Made by a program: the position numbers and the translations under genes | Assembly: GCA_001872685.1 (NCBI GenBank) | Contig: MNWS01000121.1 | Coordinates: forward strand, 35,377-68,496 | Length of the DNA: 33,120 nt | Source: Fidelibacterota bacterium CG1_02_48_14 | GTDB taxonomy: Bacteria; Fidelibacterota; UBA8477 | Direction: 5' to 3' | Notes under the pieces: model-generated | Seen by the model: only the letters and a program-made list of their open reading frames with translations | What the model was told of the DNA's origin: nothing | The model's database searches: none | Part shown: positions 19,566 to 27,309 of the stretch, piece by piece | Position numbering within the stretch: the stretch's first letter is position 1 | Layout of the letters: each line of letters begins with the position of its first letter

Positions 19566-20321
19566 ATGATTCACAACTGGTATGAGTTAGTCCTCATGTT
19601 GGGGGTGGGGATTGCAGCCGGATTTTTCAATATCTTGGCCGGGGGTGGCTCATTCCTCACATTGCCACTCCTCATTTTCCTGGGACTCCCACCCAACATC
19701 GCCAATGGCACCAACCGATTAGCCATTTTAATGCAGAATGTCATCGCCGTGGGCAGATTTAAGCAACTCAATTACCATCCCGGTCATTTTTCCTTCATCG
19801 CCGGCTCATTTACCCTCCCGGGTGCAATCCTCGGGACCTGGTTGGCAACCCAGGTCAGTAACACACAGTTTAAAACATCACTGGCCATCATCATGTTGGT
19901 TATGACGATTTTTACCCTCGTGATGACCAATCGTGAAAAATCCGACACCATCACTCCCGATGAATACACCGGAGGGTGGAGAGTCGCTGGCCCCGTCTAC
20001 TTTCTCATTGGCATTTATGGTGGTTACATTCAGGCCGGAATTGGATTTCTGATTATCGCCGTGATCCTCTGGCAAGGCTTAAACCTCGTTCACGGAAATG
20101 CCGTAAAACTCACGATCATAACCTTGTTTACTGCCGTGTCTCTTATAATCTTTGCCTTCAATAACCAGGTGAACTGGGTTGCCGGACTTTTATTGGGCGT
20201 TGGCAATATCATGGGCGGTTTACTGGGAGCCCAGGTATCTGTGAAAAAAGGCCATGCTTTTATTAAAAAAACGATTTCGATTGCGGTGATTATCTTTGCG
20301 GTAAAGCTACTCCTGGATTAA
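19566..20321 (+). CDS. TauE/SafE-family sulfite/anion exporter-like membrane protein
   Basis: VGIAAGFFNILAGGGSFLTLPLLIFLGLPPNIANGTNRLAI; internal repeat GIYGGYIQAGIGFLI. Confidence 0.9.
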   Translation: MIHNWYELVLMLGVGIAAGFFNILAGGGSFLTLPLLIFLGLPPNIANGTNRLAILMQNVIAVGRFKQLNYHPGHFSFIAGSFTLPGAILGTWLATQVSNTQFKTSLAIIMLVMTIFTLVMTNREKSDTITPDEYTGGWRVAGPVYFLIGIYGGYIQAGIGFLIIAVILWQGLNLVHGNAVKLTIITLFTAVSLIIFAFNNQVNWVAGLLLGVGNIMGGLLGAQVSVKKGHAFIKKTISIAVIIFAVKLLLD

Positions 20322-20360
20322 ATCGGAATGCATGCTTCATATCGTTGAAATGAGTCTATC

Positions 20361-21722
20361 ATGAGCTCCAAAAACAACCCAATCAATTATGCCCAATTAC
20401 CTGCCGTGGATCATCTTCTGAAACTGGCGGAAGATGTCCATGCACCGCTGGCATTAAAAACGCACGTGGCTCGCCAATTCCTGGAAAATTTACGGCTTCA
20501 GCTTAAGCCGGATTCAACCCTGACGCGGTCACAGGTCGAAAGTGAGTATTTACTTAATCTTGACCAAATCCTCAACCCAATCCGCCCGGTCATTAATGCC
20601 ACCGGAGTGATCCTCCATACGGGGTTGGGTAGAGCGGCATACAGTGCGGGAATGGTTAAAAGACTGGTGGAAATGCTATCAGATGCCTATGTCAATCTGG
20701 AATTGGATTTGGCGACGGGGCAGCGAGGGAATCGCAATGATCATCTCCGGCCATGGTTACAAGCGCTCACAAATGCTGAAAATGGCATTTTGGTCAACAA
20801 TAATGCCGCGGCAGTTTTACTCGCCCTGAACACATTGGCGAATCGGAAACAGGTCGTCATTTCCCGGGGACAACTGGTAGAGATTGGCGGTTCGTTCCGT
20901 ATCCCGGAAATTCTCAAAAAAGCGGGTGCGAAACTGGTGGAGGTCGGCACCACAAATCGCACCCATCTCAATGATTTCAGGTCAGCCATTTCGTCCAAAA
21001 CAGGTTTGTTACTCTGGGTTCACACATCGAATTATCGCATTGAGGGATTCACCAAAGAGGTTGGTTTGGCTGAACTGGTGGAACTGGGAAAGGAATTTAA
21101 CCTGCCGGTAATGGCCGATCTGGGCAGCGGTGCATTGGTGGATATTGGCGAATACGGTCTGCGCCGCGAACCGTTGGTTTCGGAAGTGGTGAAAACAGGT
21201 GTCGATGTGGTGACGTTCAGTGTGGATAAACTTTTAGGCGGTCCCCAAGGTGGAGTAATCGCTGGTAAAAATACCTGGATAAATCGAATTGAAAAAAATC
21301 ATCTGCTCAGGGCATTGCGAAGCGATAAGACCCAAATTATTCTCACACTTGAAGCACTGAAAAATTACCACGACCCAGCCACGGAGACGCCATTTTACAG
21401 GGACATTTCAATTTCCCTGGAAACGCTGCATCGCCGTGCGCATGCCATCGTTCAAGCCATTAATCCGAATGAGCTGAAAATTGAGATTTGCGAAACACCG
21501 GGACAGGTTGGCTCGGGTGCAGCGCCTACAGATTCATTTCAATCAGTCGCGTTAAAATTGAAGCACAATCGGAAAAGCACCAAATCGTTGGCGGCGGCAT
21601 TACGCCAGGCCAGCATTCCGGTTTTGGGCTACATCAATGAGGATCGCGTGTTCCTGGATTTGCGAACCGTCCGAACGCATCAGGACGATTTGCTCATGCG
21701 TATTTTGCGTGATCTGAACTAA
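20361..21722 (+). CDS. selA: L-seryl-tRNA(Sec) selenium transferase
   Basis: INATGVILHTGLGRAAYS; NNNAAAVLLALNTLA; PLP-Lys region VTFSVDKLLGGPQGGVIAGK. Confidence 0.96.
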   Translation: MSSKNNPINYAQLPAVDHLLKLAEDVHAPLALKTHVARQFLENLRLQLKPDSTLTRSQVESEYLLNLDQILNPIRPVINATGVILHTGLGRAAYSAGMVKRLVEMLSDAYVNLELDLATGQRGNRNDHLRPWLQALTNAENGILVNNNAAAVLLALNTLANRKQVVISRGQLVEIGGSFRIPEILKKAGAKLVEVGTTNRTHLNDFRSAISSKTGLLLWVHTSNYRIEGFTKEVGLAELVELGKEFNLPVMADLGSGALVDIGEYGLRREPLVSEVVKTGVDVVTFSVDKLLGGPQGGVIAGKNTWINRIEKNHLLRALRSDKTQIILTLEALKNYHDPATETPFYRDISISLETLHRRAHAIVQAINPNELKIEICETPGQVGSGAAPTDSFQSVALKLKHNRKSTKSLAAALRQASIPVLGYINEDRVFLDLRTVRTHQDDLLMRILRDLN

Positions 21723-21776
21723 TTCACAAATCAGACTTATTCTCCCAGGATAAGTCAAACAACCATAAATTGGAAA

Positions 21777-23630
21777 ATGATGCAACGCGTCGTTGGATTA
21801 GCCGGACACATTGACCACGGGAAAACCGCACTGGTGATTGCATTGACCGGCGAGGATACGGACAGACTCCCCGAAGAGAAACAACGTGGTGTGACCATTG
21901 ATCTCGGGATTGCGTTTTACCGGGAGGATGTGGCTTTCATAGATGTCCCTGGGCACGAAAAATTCATCAAAAACATGGTTACAGGTGTGTCTACCATTGA
22001 TATGGCCATGTTGGTCATTGCTGCCGATGATGGCATTATGCCCCAAACCCGGGAACACCTGGATATTCTCAAATTGCTGGGGATCCAGACCATACTGGTC
22101 GCCCTGAATAAGTGTGATCTGGTGGATATGGATTGGCTGGATCTGGTGGAAGATGACGTGGTTCGGTTTATGAGAGAAAATGGCTATCCGGACGCGCCAA
22201 TCTGCCGCGTTTCAGCGGTGAAAAATCTGGGGATTGATGAATTACGACAAACGCTGGATAACATGCTCACGAGACTGCCGCAACGAATGGGAGGCGCGGT
22301 ATTCCGATTGCCCATAGATCGGGTATTCAGTGTGAAGGGCTTTGGGACCGTTGTCACCGGCACCGTTTTGTCTCACGAATTACACGTCGGACAAAAAGTT
22401 CAACTCTTTCCGGCTGGGGAAATTTATACCGTCCGGGGATTGCAGACACACAAACAGGATGTAAAGCGGGTTCGGTTCGGTGACCGTGCCGCGTTGAATC
22501 TGGCCAATGCCAGTCTGGACGATTTAGGGCGTGGCGCTTTTCTGGCAACACCAGAACTGTTTCAAACCGGTCAGACCTGGCTGGGGAAAATCACGGTTTT
22601 GCCTCATTGGGAAAAACCCGTTAAAGCCAATCAAAGGCTCCATTTACACCTGGGGACCGGAAAATTTATCTGCCGCGTGAATTTACTGGAGGACAAGCTT
22701 TGCGAACCGGGACAAACGATGTTGGCGCAATTTTTCATGGAAGAACCGGTTGCCGCCGGATTTGGTGACAAGATCGTTCTGCGTTTTTTCTCTCCTGAGC
22801 ACACCCTGGGTGGTGGGCAACTCTTCTGGCCGGTGGCAAAGCGAATGAAACGAAACGACAATCGGATTTCTGCATTGAAGAATTTGCCCGGTGAAATGCT
22901 CGCAGAGCAACTGAACGGGTTACTGATTTTTCACCGCAAGCCACTAAAATTTTCAACGATCACCCGGTCACTCACACGAACCCTGGCCGAACTTGACAAG
23001 GAACTGAAGGACGATTCGCGCTATTTTGTATGGCAGCAGCAGGTTGTTTTGAAATCGGATTTCGAAACCTCCAAAGGAGGTATTTCCGAAAAGCTCAGCC
23101 AATACCAGCAATCCAATCCCCTGGGTGAAGGTCTCCTGGTTGGTGAAATTACCGGGGAACGGGATAAAATTACCCCCTTTGTGCTGGAAAATGGGGTGGT
23201 CAACGGCTGGCTCACCCGGAGCCACGACCGGTTTCGGATGGTTGGGAATTCAGGTGGATTGTCAGATTTCCAGCAGCTTAGCAAAGTCAAAATTTTGGCT
23301 ATTTTTAATGACTCACCTTACAATCCACCAGCAATTTCCGATCTCAAAAAGACACTCTCCCCAGAAGATCAGCCGGTGCTGCAATGGCTAATCAAGCAAG
23401 GTGAGTTGGTACAATTGGAAGGTGAACGCTTCCTCCCGCTGAATCAATTGAACGATTTTACCCAAATGCTGCGCACCTGGTTTCAATCCAACAGTGTCAT
23501 AACACCGGCAGATGTCCGGGACATGCTCAACTCAACCCGCAAAGTGGTTATCCCGCTTTTAACCTACACCGATACCAAAGGATTAACGCGACGGGAGGGA
23601 GATGTAAGAGTGTGGGTGGGGGAAGCATAA
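21777..23630 (+). CDS. selB: Selenocysteine-specific elongation factor SelB
   Basis: GLAGHIDHGKTALVIALTGEDTDRLPEEKQRGVTIDLGIAF; DVPGHEKFIKNM; ALNKCDLVD; C-terminal winged-helix portion ending GLTRREGDVRVWVGEA. Confidence 0.96.
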   Translation: MMQRVVGLAGHIDHGKTALVIALTGEDTDRLPEEKQRGVTIDLGIAFYREDVAFIDVPGHEKFIKNMVTGVSTIDMAMLVIAADDGIMPQTREHLDILKLLGIQTILVALNKCDLVDMDWLDLVEDDVVRFMRENGYPDAPICRVSAVKNLGIDELRQTLDNMLTRLPQRMGGAVFRLPIDRVFSVKGFGTVVTGTVLSHELHVGQKVQLFPAGEIYTVRGLQTHKQDVKRVRFGDRAALNLANASLDDLGRGAFLATPELFQTGQTWLGKITVLPHWEKPVKANQRLHLHLGTGKFICRVNLLEDKLCEPGQTMLAQFFMEEPVAAGFGDKIVLRFFSPEHTLGGGQLFWPVAKRMKRNDNRISALKNLPGEMLAEQLNGLLIFHRKPLKFSTITRSLTRTLAELDKELKDDSRYFVWQQQVVLKSDFETSKGGISEKLSQYQQSNPLGEGLLVGEITGERDKITPFVLENGVVNGWLTRSHDRFRMVGNSGGLSDFQQLSKVKILAIFNDSPYNPPAISDLKKTLSPEDQPVLQWLIKQGELVQLEGERFLPLNQLNDFTQMLRTWFQSNSVITPADVRDMLNSTRKVVIPLLTYTDTKGLTRREGDVRVWVGEA

Positions 23631-23656
23631 AGCGAGCAGGAGAACGGGAACGAGAA
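23607..23656 (+). repeat. Proximal copy of 50-bp perfect direct repeat spanning the selB stop codon
   Basis: agagtgtgggtgggggaagcataaagcgagcaggagaacgggaacgagaa, identical to 24811-24860. The 44-bp window ending at the agag shared with the perfect repeat matches 24771-24814 at about 80%. Confidence 0.97.
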
Positions 23657-23845
23657 TAAGAACCTGGCTTGACGCAACCTATTGATCTTTTTTCCTTTGA
23701 TTTTTCAAAGTTGAATGAAATTATTTACGCGTTTCGTTGATAGATGTTGAATAGTTGGTAATAATTGGATTTTTAATGAAGTGTAACCGTATGATTGGTG
23801 CAATTATTTTGTTCTCAACAACATTCCTTCACTTGAGATCGCAAT

Positions 23846-24790
23846 TTGCGATGTCAAAAAGCGTACATGAATGACTCAATAGATAAATCTGCTGTGACAA
23901 AGCCTGTAGCAATCCAAAATCTGATTTATTCAATTCGGGGTAACCAGGTTATGCTAGATCAGGATTTAGCAAATTTATATCAAGTAGAAACGAGAAGGTT
24001 AAATGAACAGGTAAAACGAAATAAAAAGCGATTTCCAAGCTCTTTTATGTTTCAACTCACTAGAAAGGAATACGATGAACTCTTGAGGTCACAAAATGTG
24101 ATCTCAAGTGAACATGGTGGTAGACGATATTTACCCAACGCATTCACGGAACAAGGTGTAGCCATGCTGTCGGCTGTCCTTAAAAGTGAAACTGCTGTGA
24201 AAATCAGTATCCGAATTATGGAAGCCTTTGTGAATATGCGTCGCTTCCTGCTGTCCAATTCCCGTGTATTCGAGAGGCTGGATTCGCTGGAACTAAAGCA
24301 ATTAGCATCGGAAGGAAAAATTGAAAAAATTCTGGATGCCATCGAAAGTAAGAAAGTATCACCTAAGCAAGCGATCTTTTTTGACGGACAATTTTTCGAT
24401 GCTTACCAGTTGGTATCTGATCTCATCCGGTCTGCGAAAAAATCAATTATTCTCATCGACAATTATATCGATGATAGAGTCTTGGTGCAATTCACCAAGC
24501 GGAAAGTCCATCTCCCGGTCACCATCTATACCAATCCCATGAATCCGGTCTTGAAACTGGATGTCAATCGCTTCAATGTCCAATACCCGCAGATCGAACT
24601 TAAAACCGTCAAGAAATTTCATGACCGCTACCTCATCATTGACCGAAAAACCGTCTATCATTTCGGAGCATCCTTGAAAGATTTAGGGAAGAAAACCTTC
24701 TCCTTCACCAAACTTGATTTAGAGCCTAGGGTCATTTTATCTCGGATTGAGATTTTGGATAATTCAAACACGCCGACACCAAACGATTGA
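23846..24790 (+). CDS. ORF6N-domain protein with C-terminal PLD-like (HxRxxxxD) region
   Basis: N-terminal IQNLIYSIRGNQVMLDQDLANLYQVETRRLNEQVKRNKKRFPSSFMFQLT...GGRRYLPNAFTEQGVAMLSAVL (ORF6N); C-terminal KKSIILIDNYIDDRVL...FHDRYLIIDRKTVYHFGASLKDLGKKTFSF. Start may instead be ATG at 23867. Confidence 0.9.
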   Translation: MRCQKAYMNDSIDKSAVTKPVAIQNLIYSIRGNQVMLDQDLANLYQVETRRLNEQVKRNKKRFPSSFMFQLTRKEYDELLRSQNVISSEHGGRRYLPNAFTEQGVAMLSAVLKSETAVKISIRIMEAFVNMRRFLLSNSRVFERLDSLELKQLASEGKIEKILDAIESKKVSPKQAIFFDGQFFDAYQLVSDLIRSAKKSIILIDNYIDDRVLVQFTKRKVHLPVTIYTNPMNPVLKLDVNRFNVQYPQIELKTVKKFHDRYLIIDRKTVYHFGASLKDLGKKTFSFTKLDLEPRVILSRIEILDNSNTPTPND

Positions 24791-24833
24791 CACGCCGGGA
24801 CGGTGATGTGAGAGTGTGGGTGGGGGAAGCATA
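24768..24833 (+). pseudogene. selB 3'-end remnant (distal copy) after the ORF6N gene
   Basis: Reads cac gcc gac acc aaa cga ttg aca cgc cgg gac ggt gat gtg aga gtg tgg gtg ggg gaa gca taa = HADTKRLTRRDGDVRVWVGEA*, against the intact SelB end YTDTKGLTRREGDVRVWVGEA*. Confidence 0.9.
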
Positions 24834-24860
24834 AAGCGAGCAGGAGAACGGGAACGAGAA
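24811..24860 (+). repeat. Distal copy of the 50-bp perfect direct repeat
   Basis: Identical to 23607-23656; offset 1204 bp. Confidence 0.97.
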
Positions 24861-25015
24861 CGAGGCGTCATATGTGAATTTGATAATTGCTTTGCTACAC
24901 CAGTTAAAAGAACGAGCGCCAACTTCAAACAAATCCAAAATTCCATTACTAAACCAACCCTTTACAAATTTAGATTCCGGCCAACCAAAAAATCGCTGAT
25001 GGGAGTTGAATCCGG

Positions 25016-26056
25016 ATGCCCGAAACCCGCCGTTTTATCCTCTTTGCTGAAGACCGACTTGGTCCCCTTTCCAGTAAAACCGCCAATGGTCTGATCCGTT
25101 ACCGCCCCAAGGAAGTGCTGGCAGTCATTGATAGCACCAAAGCCGGCAAAACCGTCGGCACGGTGTTGGGCTATGGTGGTGATATTCCCATTTTGGCCAG
25201 TGTGGAAACGGGTTTGAAGCTCAAGCCTGATGTGATGGTCATCGGCATCGCCCCCATAGGTGGTGGATTCAGTGAAGCATGGCGACCGGCAGTAAATAGG
25301 GCTCTGGAAGCTGGATTGAAGGTTTGGAGCGGTCTGCACTATTTTCTCTCAACAGACCCGGAATTCAGTAGCCATTCAGAACAAATCTGGGATTTGCGCA
25401 AACCACCATCCGGTCTGAAGGTCGCTCAGGGAAATTGGACGCGGCGTAAAAGTAAAATCCTGCTCACCATTGGCTCGGACAGCAACATTGGCAAGATGAC
25501 CACCGCGCTGGAATTGCAGACCCAGCTTGCTGCCCGGGGAATTGAGACGATTTTTATTGGAACCGGACAGACCGGAATCGCCATCGCAGAAAGAGGCGTT
25601 GGTGTTGATGCCGTTGTCTCTGATTTTGTGAATGGCGCGGTTGAAGCTGAAATTGACAAGGTTGACGGGCAGGTCCCGCTCATCTTGGTGGAAGGTCAGG
25701 GCGCTGTAACCCATCCGGGCTATAGCGGTGTAACACTGGGATTGATCCATGGTTGTATGCCGGACTATTTCGTCCTGGCGCATCAGCCGACCCGGTTGGT
25801 GGACGATTATAATCATCCGCTGCCATCATTATCCTTCGTAAGAGACCTTCATGAAACGCTCGTATCGCCGTTTAAAACGGCAAGAGTCTTGGGAGTAAAT
25901 ATGTATTCCAAGGGAATGACTTTGGACGAAATTGCACCGGCACTGGCGGGACTCCGCCGCAATCTGAAATTACCAGCGGAGGATATGGTGCGTCAGCCTA
26001 CGGGAGCGGTCGCCGATGCGGTGGCATTGACGTTAAAGCGGGATTTGCGGGTTTGA
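25016..26056 (+). CDS. dgcN: DUF1611 (COG3367) P-loop protein; probable D-glutamate N-acetyltransferase DgcN-like
   Basis: TIGSDSNIGKMTTALELQTQLAARG P-loop; ILVEGQGAVTHPGYSGVTLGLIHGCMPDYFVLAHQPTR is family-typical; paired with an enolase-superfamily epimerase. Confidence 0.8.
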   Translation: MPETRRFILFAEDRLGPLSSKTANGLIRYRPKEVLAVIDSTKAGKTVGTVLGYGGDIPILASVETGLKLKPDVMVIGIAPIGGGFSEAWRPAVNRALEAGLKVWSGLHYFLSTDPEFSSHSEQIWDLRKPPSGLKVAQGNWTRRKSKILLTIGSDSNIGKMTTALELQTQLAARGIETIFIGTGQTGIAIAERGVGVDAVVSDFVNGAVEAEIDKVDGQVPLILVEGQGAVTHPGYSGVTLGLIHGCMPDYFVLAHQPTRLVDDYNHPLPSLSFVRDLHETLVSPFKTARVLGVNMYSKGMTLDEIAPALAGLRRNLKLPAEDMVRQPTGAVADAVALTLKRDLRV

Positions 26057-26091
26057 TGCTTTCAATAAAAACGACAGTGTAGAATGGGGAA

Positions 26092-27114
26092 ATGATGAAA
26101 TTAGCAGTCAGTTGGGAAGTCAAACGCATCACCACCAAGTTCGAGTTCAAAATCGCTCGCAGTGCCGAATCATTTTATGATGTTGTAATTGTTAAAATTA
26201 CGGATGGTGAACAGGCCGGATATGGCGAGGCAGCGCCAAGTAGGCGGTATCATGATTCCACCACTCAGGTGACCACTTTGCTTGAAAATCTGACCAACGA
26301 AATCATTTCTTTGCCGGTTCAGGATGCTGAATTGCGTCAGGCAAAAATCGAAGCCCTATTTTCGGACAGTTTTTCCCTCCAGGCCGCACTTGATATGGCT
26401 TTCTGGGATCTGCATGCCAAACAGTTGGGAAAACCGCTGCATCAGGTTTTGGGTGCCGAAATCGAGATGCCGATTTCCTCTTATACAATTGGAATTTCTG
26501 ATCTGGATATGATCAAACCCAAGCTGGATGAAGCCATTTCCTACCCGATTCTCAAAATCAAACTCGGTTCTCCCCAAGATGAAGAGATCATGGGTGTTAT
26601 CCGGCAACATACCGACAAAATCTTGCGAGTGGATGCCAATGAAGGCTGGAAAACAGTTGATGAAGCCAAGCGACGGATTGAGTGGCTGGCGGGTCAGAAT
26701 GTGGAATTTATTGAGCAACCCATGCCGGCGATGCAGTTGGATGATATAGCTAAATTGCATGACTGGTCACCATTGCCCATCGTAGCAGATGAAAATTCAG
26801 TCCGACCGGAAGATGTACCAGGATTGTCCGGTGTCTATCATGGCATTAATATTAAACTGATGAAGTGTGGTGGACTGACCAATGCCTTGAAAATGGTGGC
26901 TTTAGCACAAAAACACCATTTGGATCTGATGATGGGATGCATGGTGGAGACTTCAGTGGCCATTTCAGCCGCCGCTCAAATCGGTTCATTCATGCGCTGG
27001 CTCGATTTGGATGGTAATGTGCTCATTGCCAATGATCCCTTTATTGGTGTGGGTAATGTGGCAGGAAAATTGATCCTGTCTAACGAGCCTGGAATTGGCG
27101 TGAGACGGAGGTAA
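26092..27114 (+). CDS. dgcA: Enolase-superfamily dipeptide epimerase / N-acetyl-D-glutamate racemase (DgcA-like)
   Basis: LKIKLGS (KxK), RVDANEGW, FIEQPMPA, VADEN, INIKLMKCGGLTNALKM, GCMVETSVAISAAAQI. Confidence 0.83.
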   Translation: MMKLAVSWEVKRITTKFEFKIARSAESFYDVVIVKITDGEQAGYGEAAPSRRYHDSTTQVTTLLENLTNEIISLPVQDAELRQAKIEALFSDSFSLQAALDMAFWDLHAKQLGKPLHQVLGAEIEMPISSYTIGISDLDMIKPKLDEAISYPILKIKLGSPQDEEIMGVIRQHTDKILRVDANEGWKTVDEAKRRIEWLAGQNVEFIEQPMPAMQLDDIAKLHDWSPLPIVADENSVRPEDVPGLSGVYHGINIKLMKCGGLTNALKMVALAQKHHLDLMMGCMVETSVAISAAAQIGSFMRWLDLDGNVLIANDPFIGVGNVAGKLILSNEPGIGVRRR

Positions 27115-27125
27115 TTACCACCTAA

Positions 27126-27186
27126 CCAAAATTGCCCTTCGATCCGTCGAGAGCCGGACAGGCAAAGCTCAGGGAGACAATTTTGG
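27126..27186. repeat. Palindromic element / long hairpin between the dgcA-like gene and dacB
   Basis: ccaaaattg (27126-27134) and caattttgg (27178-27186) perfect 9-bp inverted arms, with inner ccct...aggg pairing and a CTTCGA...GCTCAGGG core. Confidence 0.55.
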
Positions 27187-27309
27187 CTGGAGTGAGTCTT
27201 CGATCCATGACTGGAGTCAAGGCCTCAGACAGACACACAGACGGTAAACGGTGCCACAGACGAGCAAATTCAAAAAACTGATGATAGCTCACAAGCGAGA
27301 GGAAAAATT

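Noticed and set aside
23657-23845. tRNA-Sec (selC) between selB and the ORF6N gene
   Set aside because: AT-rich sequence with no long variable arm, 8-bp acceptor stem or UCA anticodon arrangement seen.
24732-24946. Minus-strand ORFs (68 and 60 aa) across the distal 50-bp repeat
   Set aside because: Antisense to the ORF6N end and the repeat; low-complexity Ser/Arg composition and no family signal.
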